This document shows positions 54,507 to 62,928 of a stretch of DNA of 64,000 nt, piece by piece. Every line of letters begins with the position of its first letter. Within the stretch, counting starts at the first letter, position 1. The notes under the pieces were generated by a model. The model had not been told where the DNA came from and made no database searches. It saw only the letters and a list, made by a program, of their open reading frames with translations. The position numbers and the translations under genes were made by a program. The DNA comes from an uncultured Thiohalocapsa sp. (GTDB lineage Bacteria > Pseudomonadota > Gammaproteobacteria > Chromatiales > Chromatiaceae): the NCBI RefSeq assembly GCF_913063425.1, contig NZ_CAJXYK010000009.1:90029-154028 (forward strand), written 5' to 3'.

Positions 54507-56411
54507 TCAACCGAGCTGGGAGATGTCCCGCACCGCGCCGCGGGCGGCGCTGGTGGTCATGGCGGCATAGGCGCGCAGCGCCTGGGACACTGGGCGATCG
54601 CGGTCCACCGGCTTCCAGGCCTGCCCGCCCTGAGCCTCCATGGCGGCGCGGCGGGCGGTGAGCACCTCATCGTCCACCTTGACGTTGATGGCCCGGTTGG
54701 GGATGTCGATTTCGATCAGATCGCCTTCCTCCACCAGGCCGATGGGGCCACCCTCGGCGGCCTCCGGCGAGCAGTGGCCGATGGACAGCCCCGAGGTGCC
54801 GCCGGAGAAGCGCCCGTCGGTGATCAGGGCGCAGGCCTTGCCGAGACCCTTGGACTTCAGATAGCTGGTGGGGTAGAGCATCTCCTGCATCCCGGGGCCG
54901 CCCTTGGGGCCCTCGTAGCGGATCAGCACCACGTCCCCGGGCTGGATCTGGTCGGTGAGGATGGCGCTGACCGCCGCCTCCTGGCTCTCGCAGATGCGCG
55001 CGGGGCCGGTGAAGACCCGCAGCGTCGAGGTGGGCACGCTGGTGGTGTAGCGCAGCGCCTCGGCCTCGAACATGGACGCATCGATGCCGGCGGTCTTCAC
55101 GATGCAGCCCTCGGGGGCGATGTTGCCGTAGAGCACGGCGAGCCCGCCGTCGCGGGAGTAGGCGTGCGCCATGTCGCGGATGCACCCGGCGGCGCGGTCG
55201 GTGTCGAGCGCCGGCCACTGGCGGGACTGGCTGAAGGCCTCCTGGGTGGGCACCCCGCCGGGGGCGGCCAGGAAGCGCTCGCGGGCGCCGGGGTGGGCGC
55301 CGGCGCGCATCACATCCCAGCGCTCCAGGGCCTCGCCCAGGCTGGCCGAGTGCACCGTGGGCACGTCGCGATGGATCAGCCCGCCGCGGTCGAGCTCACC
55401 CAGGATGCCGATCACCCCGCCGGCCCGGTGCACGTCCTCCATGTGATAGGTCTGGGTGGCGGGGGCCACCTTGCAGAGGTTCGGCACCTTGCGGCTGAGG
55501 CGGTCGATGTCCGCCATGGTGAAGGGCACGCCGGCCTCCTGGGCGGCGGCCAGCAGATGCAGCACCGTGTTGGTGGAGCCGCCCATGGCGATGTCGAGGC
55601 TCATGGCGTTCTCGAACGCGGCAAAGCTCGCGATGGAGCGCGGCAGGGCGGTGGCGTCGTCCTGCTCGTACCAGCGCCGGGCCAGCTCCACCGCGAGCCG
55701 CCCGGCCTCGAGGAACAACTGCTTGCGCCCCGCGTGGGTGGCGAGCAGGGAGCCGTTGCCGGGCAGGCTGAGCCCCAAGGCCTCGGTGAGGCAGTTCATG
55801 GAGTTGGCGGTGAACATGCCGGAGCAGGAGCCGCAGGTGGGGCAGGCGGAGCGCTCGATGGCGGCGACGTCGGCGTCGCTCTCGTTGGGGTTGGCGGCGG
55901 TGACCATGGCGTCGACCAGGTCGAGCTTGAGCTCGCCCTTGGAGTCGAGCCGCACCTTGCCCGCCTCCATGGGTCCGCCGGAGACGAACACGGCGGGGAT
56001 GTTGAGCCGCAGGGCCGCCATCAGCATGCCGGGGGTGATCTTGTCGCAGTTGGAGATGCACACCAGGGCGTCGGCGCAGTGGGCGTTGACCATGTACTCC
56101 ACGGAGTCGGCGATGATCTCGCGGCTCGGCAGGGAATAGAGCATGCCGCCGTGGCCCATGGCGATGCCGTCGTCCACGGCGATGGTGTTGAATTCCTTGG
56201 CCACGCCGCCGGCGGCCTCGATTTCGCGCGCCACCAGCTGGCCCAGGTCCTTCAGGTGCACATGCCCGGGCACGAACTGGGTAAACGAGTTGGCCACCGC
56301 GATGATGGGCTTGTCGAAGTCCCCATCGGTCATGCCGGTGGCGCGCCACAGGGCGCGGGCGCCGGCCATGTTGCGGCCATGGGTGGTGGTGCGGGAGCGG
56401 TACTGGGGCAT
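54507..56411 (-). CDS. ilvD: Dihydroxy-acid dehydratase
   Basis: Iron-sulfur enzyme of branched-chain amino acid synthesis; dehydrates 2,3-dihydroxy-isovalerate and -methylvalerate. 634 aa, slightly above the E. coli length (616). Cluster cysteines appear in [16 protein letters not shown] and [18 protein letters not shown]; other signatures are [33 protein letters not shown] and [21 protein letters not shown]. It is divergent in orientation from the gltBD side and closes the island on the right. Its upstream region has a 13-bp palindrome at 56587-56599. Confidence 0.97.
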   Translation of the reverse strand: MPQYRSRTTTHGRNMAGARALWRATGMTDGDFDKPIIAVANSFTQFVPGHVHLKDLGQLVAREIEAAGGVAKEFNTIAVDDGIAMGHGGMLYSLPSREIIADSVEYMVNAHCADALVCISNCDKITPGMLMAALRLNIPAVFVSGGPMEAGKVRLDSKGELKLDLVDAMVTAANPNESDADVAAIERSACPTCGSCSGMFTANSMNCLTEALGLSLPGNGSLLATHAGRKQLFLEAGRLAVELARRWYEQDDATALPRSIASFAAFENAMSLDIAMGGSTNTVLHLLAAAQEAGVPFTMADIDRLSRKVPNLCKVAPATQTYHMEDVHRAGGVIGILGELDRGGLIHRDVPTVHSASLGEALERWDVMRAGAHPGARERFLAAPGGVPTQEAFSQSRQWPALDTDRAAGCIRDMAHAYSRDGGLAVLYGNIAPEGCIVKTAGIDASMFEAEALRYTTSVPTSTLRVFTGPARICESQEAAVSAILTDQIQPGDVVLIRYEGPKGGPGMQEMLYPTSYLKSKGLGKACALITDGRFSGGTSGLSIGHCSPEAAEGGPIGLVEEGDLIEIDIPNRAINVKVDDEVLTARRAAMEAQGGQAWKPVDRDRPVSQALRAYAAMTTSAARGAVRDISQLG

Positions 56412-56586
56412 GGCGGCCTCTGCTGCCTGGCTGGTCGATCAGACCGGGAATGATCCGGGAAAGCGGGGCGGTGTGCCAGTCTGGGGATGGGATGCGCTGC
56501 GGCGCAAGCGACGCCGCGGGTGCCCGCTCGGCTGGCGCCCTCCCGCGCGGCAGCATCGACAAGGCGCAAGGTCCGCGCGGAGTCCG

Positions 56587-56599
56587 AGAACCTGGTTCT
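56587..56599. promoter_or_regulatory. Palindrome AGAACC-T-GGTTCT upstream of ilvD
   Basis: A perfect 6+6 inverted repeat with a one-base centre, 176 bases upstream of the ilvD start and 34 bases after the DUF29 stop. It could be an operator or a short hairpin; no matching promoter was identified. Confidence 0.3.
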
Positions 56600-56632
56600 G
56601 ATGCCGGCTCGCCGCGGCGCGCCGAAACCAGG

Positions 56633-57103
56633 TCAGCCGTCAGGATCGGTTGCGCAACCGGCCTCGGCGGGCTCGGTCCAGCACTCCGGCGCGAGCACTT
56701 GGCTCTGCGTGAAGGGACATCGCTCCGGCAAGGCGTTGTCGTCCAGCGGCGTCTCCTTCACAGCCTGCTGTACGGCGCTGAACCAACTGGCCCCGAATGC
56801 CTCATCAAGCTGTGACTTGAGCCCGGAGCTCTTGCGCAGCAGGCGGGCGATGCGGCAGCGCTGTTCCTTGATCGTCGCGTGCCAGCGCTTGCCTTGCCGC
56901 TCGGGCTGGTGGCGCCATCTCAATCGGTGCGCAATGAGCACGGCCAAGCGGCCCTCGCGCTCGCGCTCCTGACTTGCGCCCATGTCCGTCAGCTCCTCGA
57001 TCAGGTGCTCCGTGTCGAGCTCATCCAGGCGACGCTCGCTCAGCAGGGCCGCCTGCTGGCGGGTCCAGCTGTAGAAATCGGAATCGTGCAGTGGCGTGCT
57101 CAT
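56633..57103 (-). CDS. DUF29 family protein
   Basis: 156 aa from the ATG at 57103 (LHDSDFYSWTRQQAALLSER). The DUF29 pattern is clear: W-x2-Q-A-A-L-L, LDTEHLIEELTDMG, LLIAHRLRW-like segment and the LRKSSGLKSQLDEAFGASW stretch. The function of the family is unknown; it is common in cyanobacteria and proteobacteria with large accessory genomes. ATGs at 57121 and 57136 are in frame but without better ribosome sites. It lies upstream of ilvD on the same strand. Confidence 0.82.
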   Translation of the reverse strand: MSTPLHDSDFYSWTRQQAALLSERRLDELDTEHLIEELTDMGASQEREREGRLAVLIAHRLRWRHQPERQGKRWHATIKEQRCRIARLLRKSSGLKSQLDEAFGASWFSAVQQAVKETPLDDNALPERCPFTQSQVLAPECWTEPAEAGCATDPDG

Positions 57104-57264
57104 GTGCGTGGGCTCTGCCATGGGGTTTGCGGTCATTCCAGCGCCGCGCACGGCTGAGGCGACTTCAGACAGAGCCACACCGCCGCCCCTTCCAGCAGTC
57201 CGCAAGGTCATGCCCCCACCAGCACGCCGCCGCGTTGGACCGGCGCGCAGGCGCGGTGCCGGGC

Positions 57265-57915
57265 TCAGTGGCCCCCAACGTCCGGCAGCACCAAACCGTC
57301 CAGGCGCCCGCTCAGCACGTCCTCCACGGTCAGCGGGCGGCTGCAGCCGAGCGGCACGGAGCGGTCGCAGACCTCGTAGGACACGTCGAAGACGAGCCGG
57401 CCGCCGATGTTCCGCAAGCTGCCGTGCTTGCGGTAGCGAAGGCCATGGTCGACCTCCAGCGTGGTGCTGCGCTCGGTGACGCAGGAGAGCTGGATGATCT
57501 CGCGGGTCTGGATCTGGTAGCGGATCTCGTCGTTTTGCAGCAGCGAGGCGACCTCGCCGACGAGCAGGTCCAGCAGAAAGCGCCCGGAGATGCTCTCCAG
57601 CGGCTTGCCGCCGTGGTTCGGCGGCCAGGTGCGCGCGAAGCCCTGCGAGTAGGCCAGGAGGCGTACGCCGTCCACGTCGTAGAGCGCCCGGCCGACGGGC
57701 AGCGCGCGCAGGGCCACGGCTTCGCGCGCCAGCTCGGACAGGTTGCGGCTGCCGGTCATCAGCTCATGCAGGCGTCGGCTCAGTGCGGGGCTCGGCGCCT
57801 CCACCCCGCGCTCCCAGCGCGACACCAGGCTTTGACTCACGCCCAGCGCCTGCGCGAGCTGGGTCTGCGTGAGCTGCGCCGTGCGCCGCCAGGTTCTGAG
57901 CAGGCTGCCGATCAT
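57265..57915 (-). CDS. XRE-type HTH transcriptional regulator with unknown C-terminal domain
   Basis: 216 aa. Residues 5-60 are a Cro/CI helix-turn-helix (LTQTQLAQALGVSQSLVSRW). The remaining 150 residues look like a ligand-binding or PAS-like domain (YDVDGVRLLAYSQGFARTWP; LESISGRFLLDLLVGEVASL; an aromatic/basic YRYRKHGSLRN-like stretch) that was not recognised. Divergent from the large repeat-protein gene at 58312, so it may control that locus. The promoter is probably the TTGCAA/TACAAT pair at 58043-58070. Confidence 0.78.
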   Translation of the reverse strand: MIGSLLRTWRRTAQLTQTQLAQALGVSQSLVSRWERGVEAPSPALSRRLHELMTGSRNLSELAREAVALRALPVGRALYDVDGVRLLAYSQGFARTWPPNHGGKPLESISGRFLLDLLVGEVASLLQNDEIRYQIQTREIIQLSCVTERSTTLEVDHGLRYRKHGSLRNIGGRLVFDVSYEVCDRSVPLGCSRPLTVEDVLSGRLDGLVLPDVGGH

Positions 57916-58042
57916 GGTGCTCTCCGCCTATGCGATTCGGGTCGCCCTAGCCTGCCGCGCGCCCGAAGCAGTGGCGGACGAGCGGCCGAACGCGCCTCGG
58001 GCGGGGCGCCACAGACAAGCGCAACTCATTGTGTGATCTGAC

Positions 58043-58070
58043 ATTGTAGCTTCGCCTAACGGTCTTGCAA
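58043..58070 (-). promoter_or_regulatory. Candidate promoter of the HTH regulator
   Basis: On the minus strand TTGCAA (58070-58065), a 16-bp spacer and TACAAT (58048-58043) give a reasonable sigma-70 promoter with a leader of about 120 nt. The rest of the 396-bp divergent gap (57916-58311) holds the repeat element at 58213 and no gene. Confidence 0.5.
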
Positions 58071-58212
58071 GCGCGCAGACCGGCGGGCGCTTGACCCGTC
58101 AGCCATGGCGCGTTTGGCGCCGCGCCCGCTGCCGGCCCATCCTCCGAGGCGCCCACGGGGTGCCTCCACGCCGCTGATGCAGTCCGCATGAACGCCGCCA
58201 TGCCGCGGCTTC

Positions 58213-58228
58213 TAGAAGTCTTTAGAAG
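58213..58228 (+). promoter_or_regulatory. TAGAAG-N4-TAGAAG element, copy 1
   Basis: TAGAAGTCTTTAGAAG, two direct TAGAAG repeats 10 bp apart, lies 84 bases before the ATG at 58312. The same 16 bases lie 82 bases before the ATG at 61475, and the intervening leaders also align. Likely binding site of a shared regulator. Confidence 0.7.
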
Positions 58229-58311
58229 ATGAGCAGCCTCGGGGACTCACCTAGGGTGCGTCCGGTGCATGTCCTAAGAGCCCCGCCCCACAGCACCAAA
58301 AGGCACACACC

Positions 58312-61212
58312 ATGACGCACAGTCAGCTGCTCCATCCGCGCCTGTCCACGCGCCCTAAGGCCTCTCGACCCACAACGTCGGCGCCCCGCGCACGCTCGTC
58401 AGGGGCAGGTCCAGGCGAGTCGCCCGCTCCGCGGGGCGGCATCCGGGCCGGTATCCGAACCGGCATTGGCGCCGGCACCCGGACCAAAACCCGACGGGTC
58501 GACGCAGATCCGCTCCCCGCGGCGCCCATGCACGCGGTCATGCCGCCCGCGGGCATCCGCCGGCACGCGAGCAGCCTGTGGCTCGCGGTCGCCGTCGGTG
58601 TGCTGGCGCTCGCCGGCGCCGGGTCGGCCGGAGCGCAGGTGCTGCCGGCAGGGTGCACCAGCGACGGCACCAACCCTGCCGAAGCACAGGCGGGCGACAC
58701 GGTCACTTGCCTCGCGCCCAACGTGACCGGCCCCATCGAAGGCGCGGTGGAGGATCTCAGCATCGTCGTCGGCGGTGCGGCCAACCCGGTCACCGTATCC
58801 GGTGGCTGCGTCGGCGTTTCGTTGTCGGGCACGGTCGGACCACAAGGCCGCAGCCTGTCGATCCTGAACCCGGCCTCGAGCGTCAGCGGCAGCCAGCGCG
58901 GCCTCGATGTCAATTCCACCGAGAGCGCCGCAGGCGGCGATCTGGTCATCGTCAGCGAGGGCGCCATCAGTGGCGATACCACAGGGGTGTACCTGCGCGA
59001 TCGCGACACTGCCGGCGGTGCCGTGAGCCTGTCGGTAACCGATGTGACGGGCACCACCGGCAGCGGCATCGACGCCATGAACTGGTGGGGCGGTGGAGAC
59101 ATGTCGATCAGCGCCACCGGTACGGTGACGGCGGGCGACGCCGGCATCGCCGCGTCACACCTCGGCGATGGCGCGATGTCACTCAGCGCCCGGGACGTAA
59201 GCAGCCAGGGCGATGCGATCAGCGTTTATACCGGGACGTCAAGTACGACGCTGACCCTGGAGACCACCGGCACCGTCGACAGCGCCGCGGCGAGCGGCAT
59301 GAATATCTGGCACCAGGGAGGCGCCGCCGCAACCATCACCGCCACGGGTCCGGTGAGCGGGGGCACGGACGGCATCTTCGTCTACAAGCCCTATGAGGGT
59401 GGGCTGGCTTTGTCCGCTGCGGACGTCACCGGCGGCGAGAAGGGCGTGTACGCACTGACGAACCAATCCTCGACAACACTGGACGTCAACATCACCGGCA
59501 CCCTCGAGGGCGGCGATATTGGGCTCGACGCAGTGCATTGGGGCGAGCAGGACGCGACCATCACCACCGGCTGCCCGGTGAGCGGCGGCACCACCGGCCT
59601 GCTTGCCGAGAACGACGGGCAAGGCGCCATGGCCATCTCCACCGATGCCGTGCAGGGCGCAACAGGGTTCGGTATCTCGGCTGAGGGCGGCGCGGACACG
59701 ACTGCGCTGTCCATCAACTCCACCGGGGCCATCGCGGGCGCACAGGCAGGGATCTCGGCCGCGCACGCGGGCAGCGGCGATGTCACCGTCACGGCAAGCG
59801 CCCCGGTCACCGGCTCGGACTACGGCATCCAGGTCAACAACACCGGCACCGGGGGGCTCAGCATCAGCGCCGCTGCGGTCACCGGTACGGCGGAGCACGG
59901 CATCGAGGCCAGGTCCGACTTCGGCTCCTCGACCTTCAACCTCGCCACCACGGACGCGGTGAGCGGCGGCAACTACGGCATCCTCGTCGATCACCGCGGC
60001 AGCGGCGATGCCGTCATCAACGCGGCCGGCACGGTGAGCGGCACTGATTGGGGCATCAGCGCGAACAACAGCGGCTCGGCCAGCAACCTGTCGGTGACGA
60101 TGCAGGCGGCGGTCACCGGCGGCAGCTTCGGCGTGTACGCAAGCCAGAACGGCCTCGGCGGCGACCTTGCTGTCAACGCGACGGGGCCGGTGAGCGCCAC
60201 CGGCACCGGTATCCAGGGCCTCAACTTTGGCGGCGGCTCGGTGGCGGTGTCCGCCGCGGGCGTCACGAGCACCGCCGGTCGCGGCATCTTCGCCTACGCA
60301 CGCTTCGGAGCGGATGCGGACCTGTCGGTGCACAGCGCCGGTCCGGTGAGCGCGCACGACGACGGGCTCTACGCATACTTCGGCGGCGGCGGCGCGCTCG
60401 ACATCCAGAGCGCGGACATCACCGCCGGCGCCAACGGCATCATGATCGATGCTGCCCCCAACGCGGCTTCCAGGACTGTCACCGTCACCGGGGATGTGCG
60501 CGGCGCGTCCGGCGCCGGCATCCGTGCCCCGGATGGCGTGACCATCGCCAACCAAGGCAGCATCTCGGGCGGCGCCAACGGCGTGCTGGCCGACGCGGAC
60601 CTGGTGCTCACCAACGCCATGGGCGGCGACATCGGGGCCGATGCCGGCGCGGGCGTGGTGACGGGCGCCGGGGCGCGTATCACCAATGCCGGCACCATCG
60701 CCGGCGTGGACTTCTCCACCGGCAGCGAGCGCCTGACCCTCACCACCACCGGCATTCTCGAAGGCCTCGTGGACTTCGGCGCCAACGACGATCTGCTGAC
60801 CTTCGACGGGATCATGGCGGAGCTCGTCGGCAGCAGCAGCACACTGGCCGACTACACCGGCCTCTCGATGGCCGAGGCGGTTGCCGTCGGCCTGCCGCTG
60901 TTCTACGGCGGCGCGGGCACCGACACCATCGCCTTCGACGCCGGCGTCAGCGTTGCGGGCCTGGTCTCGCGGCAGTGGCTCGGCACCTGGGCAGACGAGG
61001 GCGTTTACGGCCTGACCTTCCGCAACGGCGACAGCTCCCCGAGCACGCTGGTCTACGCCGGCTTCGAGGTGTTCACCATCGACGGCCAACACCTCTCCGA
61101 GAGCGACCTGCCCGCCCTGCCGCTGCCCGGCAGCCTGCCGCTGCCCGGCAGCCTGCCGCTGCTCCTCGCGGGCCTCGGCAGCCTGCGTTTGCTGCGCCGG
61201 CGCAGGTCCTGA
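58312..61212 (+). CDS. Large secreted repeat (beta-helix-like) protein with PEP-CTERM-like C-terminus
   Basis: 966 aa. The leader is unusually long: MTHSQLLHPRLSTR, a basic Gly/Arg linker to about residue 80, then a hydrophobic signal helix (SSLWLAVAVGVLALAGAGSA) ending at SAGAQ near 105. The body (about 110-850) is built of repeats of roughly 20-24 residues with GxxGI and V(S/T)GG motifs (ATGPVSGGTDGIFVY, SSTGAIAGAQAGI-like), as in autotransporter passengers and adhesins. No outer-membrane barrel follows. The C-terminus has an LPLPGS duplication, a short hydrophobic helix and RLLRRRRS, a VPLPA/PEP-CTERM-like sorting tag for exosortase. The start is supported by homology of the leader to the next two genes and by AAGG. 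Function unknown, probably cell surface or matrix. Confidence 0.8.
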   Translation: MTHSQLLHPRLSTRPKASRPTTSAPRARSSGAGPGESPAPRGGIRAGIRTGIGAGTRTKTRRVDADPLPAAPMHAVMPPAGIRRHASSLWLAVAVGVLALAGAGSAGAQVLPAGCTSDGTNPAEAQAGDTVTCLAPNVTGPIEGAVEDLSIVVGGAANPVTVSGGCVGVSLSGTVGPQGRSLSILNPASSVSGSQRGLDVNSTESAAGGDLVIVSEGAISGDTTGVYLRDRDTAGGAVSLSVTDVTGTTGSGIDAMNWWGGGDMSISATGTVTAGDAGIAASHLGDGAMSLSARDVSSQGDAISVYTGTSSTTLTLETTGTVDSAAASGMNIWHQGGAAATITATGPVSGGTDGIFVYKPYEGGLALSAADVTGGEKGVYALTNQSSTTLDVNITGTLEGGDIGLDAVHWGEQDATITTGCPVSGGTTGLLAENDGQGAMAISTDAVQGATGFGISAEGGADTTALSINSTGAIAGAQAGISAAHAGSGDVTVTASAPVTGSDYGIQVNNTGTGGLSISAAAVTGTAEHGIEARSDFGSSTFNLATTDAVSGGNYGILVDHRGSGDAVINAAGTVSGTDWGISANNSGSASNLSVTMQAAVTGGSFGVYASQNGLGGDLAVNATGPVSATGTGIQGLNFGGGSVAVSAAGVTSTAGRGIFAYARFGADADLSVHSAGPVSAHDDGLYAYFGGGGALDIQSADITAGANGIMIDAAPNAASRTVTVTGDVRGASGAGIRAPDGVTIANQGSISGGANGVLADADLVLTNAMGGDIGADAGAGVVTGAGARITNAGTIAGVDFSTGSERLTLTTTGILEGLVDFGANDDLLTFDGIMAELVGSSSTLADYTGLSMAEAVAVGLPLFYGGAGTDTIAFDAGVSVAGLVSRQWLGTWADEGVYGLTFRNGDSSPSTLVYAGFEVFTIDGQHLSESDLPALPLPGSLPLPGSLPLLLAGLGSLRLLRRRRS

Positions 61213-61377
61213 GGCAAGGCGCTGCCGGCCCATGGCCCGCGCGCGTGCCGCCGGCAGCAGAGACCGCCGGCCGCGCGACTGGGGCGCCCTGCGCGCGGGC
61301 CGGACGGCGCCCCCCACCCCCCACGCCGGTGGCCCCTGGCCGAGTCGCGGGCCTCATCGCCCGGCCCCAGGCCCTTT

Positions 61378-61393
61378 TAGAAGTCTTTAGAAG
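61378..61393 (+). promoter_or_regulatory. TAGAAG-N4-TAGAAG element, copy 2
   Basis: Identical 16-base element to that at 58213-58228, 82 bases upstream of the ATG at 61475. Downstream, both leaders share CCCCGCCCCACA/TCCCGCCCCACA and an AGGCACAC site just before the ATG. Confidence 0.7.
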
Positions 61394-61474
61394 CTGAACG
61401 TGCTGAGGGAGTCCCTTAGCCTTTCATCGGTGAATATCCGCAGTCCCGCCCCACACCACCAAGAGGCACACCCC

Positions 61475-62830
61475 ATGACGCCAAGCCATCTGCTTCACCG
61501 CTGCCATCAGTCCCGCCGCGCCAAAACGGCGCTGCGGCTGCGCGCGCGGCAATTGCGCGCCGCCACCGTCGGCGGCGCCGTGGCGCTCGGCGCCATTGCC
61601 GTGCCCGGGCCGACGCAAGCGGCCACCGTCACCATCAACACCGCCGTCAACGGCACCCAGTTCATCGGCGGCGGCAATGACCTGGAGATCACCGCCGGCG
61701 GCAGCATCACCGCGCCGGGCAGCGGCAGCGGCGACGACGGCGTGCGCGAGTCCGCGCCCGGCGCCAGCATCGGCAGCATCAACAACGCCGGCAGCATCAC
61801 CGCGACCGATTCCGGCATCGGCGCCTCCACCGGCGCCACCGTCGGCGACATCAGCAACAGCGGCAGCATCAGCGCCGGCCTCGGCATCGGCCTCTTCGCC
61901 GCAACGGCGAACGGCAACATCACCAACAGCGGCAGCATCGAGGGCTTCTTCGTCGGCATCAGTGCCGCCGGGTCGTCCACCATCGACGGCGCCATCCAGA
62001 ATCAGGCCGGCGGCACCGTCAGCGGCTCGTTCTTCTCCGGGATTCAGGTCTCCGGCGGCTCGGTGTCCAACGGCATCAGCAACGCCGGCAGCATCACGGG
62101 TTTCGACGCGATAAGCATCTTCAGCGCGGAGATCAACGGCGGCATCACCAACACCGGCAGCATCCAGGGCGGGTACATCACTGACAGAATCATCGGCGGC
62201 GGCTTGGGGGTTTATTCGAGCGCGGTGATCACTGGCGGCATCACCAACAGCGGCAGCATCGAGGGCGACAACCGAGTCTCGGAGGACGGCAGCATTTTCA
62301 TCTCCAGCCCGGCGCAAGTGACGGGCGGCATCAGCAACACCGGCAGCCTCACCGGCCTTCTGCAGATCTTCGGTAGCGACGGCGCGGGCGGCGGTATCGA
62401 TGTGACCAACAGCGGCGACATCGACCTGCTGGACAGCGAATCCAACATCAGCGGCGACTTCACCCAGACCGGCACCGGCACCCTTGCCATCACGCTGCTC
62501 GCCTTCGGCGACTACACCGCCGCGCCGCTCGGCATCGTCGGCGATGCGAGCATCGACGGCGACCTGCTGCTGGACCTGGACCCGGGCTTTGCCTTTTCCG
62601 CGCTCGACCGCCTGACGCTCATCGGCGCCGGCGGCACCCGCACCGGCACCTTCAGCAACTACGCCGACGGCGACCTGGTGTACGCCTTCGACAGCCGCCG
62701 GCGCATGTATCTGGACTACACCGCCGACGGCGTGGACCTGTACACCACACCCATCCCCGGCACGCCGCTGCTGATCGGGCTCGGGCTCTTCGCCTGGGCC
62801 GGGGCGCGCGCGCGGCGGGCGCGCGGCTGA
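61475..62830 (+). CDS. Secreted NSGSI-repeat protein with PEP-CTERM-like tail (paralogue 1)
   Basis: 451 aa. Leader MTPSHLLHRCHQSRRAK, a basic stretch (RLRARQLRA), then a hydrophobic segment (VGGAVALGAIAVPGPTQAA) cleaved near residue 49. The mature part starts TVTINTAVNGTQFIGGGNDL and contains about eight I-(S/T)-N-(S/T/A)-G-S-I units spaced 20-30 residues, a beta-helix pattern. It then has a smoother domain (LAFGDYTAAPLGIVGDASID) and a C-terminal PIPGTPLLIGLGLFAWAG helix with RARRARG, resembling PEP-CTERM. It has its own promoter element at 61378. Function unknown; an adhesin or matrix protein is a reasonable guess. Confidence 0.8.
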   Translation: MTPSHLLHRCHQSRRAKTALRLRARQLRAATVGGAVALGAIAVPGPTQAATVTINTAVNGTQFIGGGNDLEITAGGSITAPGSGSGDDGVRESAPGASIGSINNAGSITATDSGIGASTGATVGDISNSGSISAGLGIGLFAATANGNITNSGSIEGFFVGISAAGSSTIDGAIQNQAGGTVSGSFFSGIQVSGGSVSNGISNAGSITGFDAISIFSAEINGGITNTGSIQGGYITDRIIGGGLGVYSSAVITGGITNSGSIEGDNRVSEDGSIFISSPAQVTGGISNTGSLTGLLQIFGSDGAGGGIDVTNSGDIDLLDSESNISGDFTQTGTGTLAITLLAFGDYTAAPLGIVGDASIDGDLLLDLDPGFAFSALDRLTLIGAGGTRTGTFSNYADGDLVYAFDSRRRMYLDYTADGVDLYTTPIPGTPLLIGLGLFAWAGARARRARG

Positions 62831-62928
62831 GCGGCGCCCCTGCGCCGACGCGACCGGCGCATCACCACAGGCGCGGCCGAAGCCGGCGCCTGCCAAACAA
62901 CCCAACGACCCGACGCGGAGGACAACCC

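Noticed and set aside
58312..61212. Classical type V autotransporter
   Set aside because: Passenger-like repeats are present, but the C-terminus is a short hydrophobic helix with an Arg cluster, not a 250-300-residue beta-barrel.
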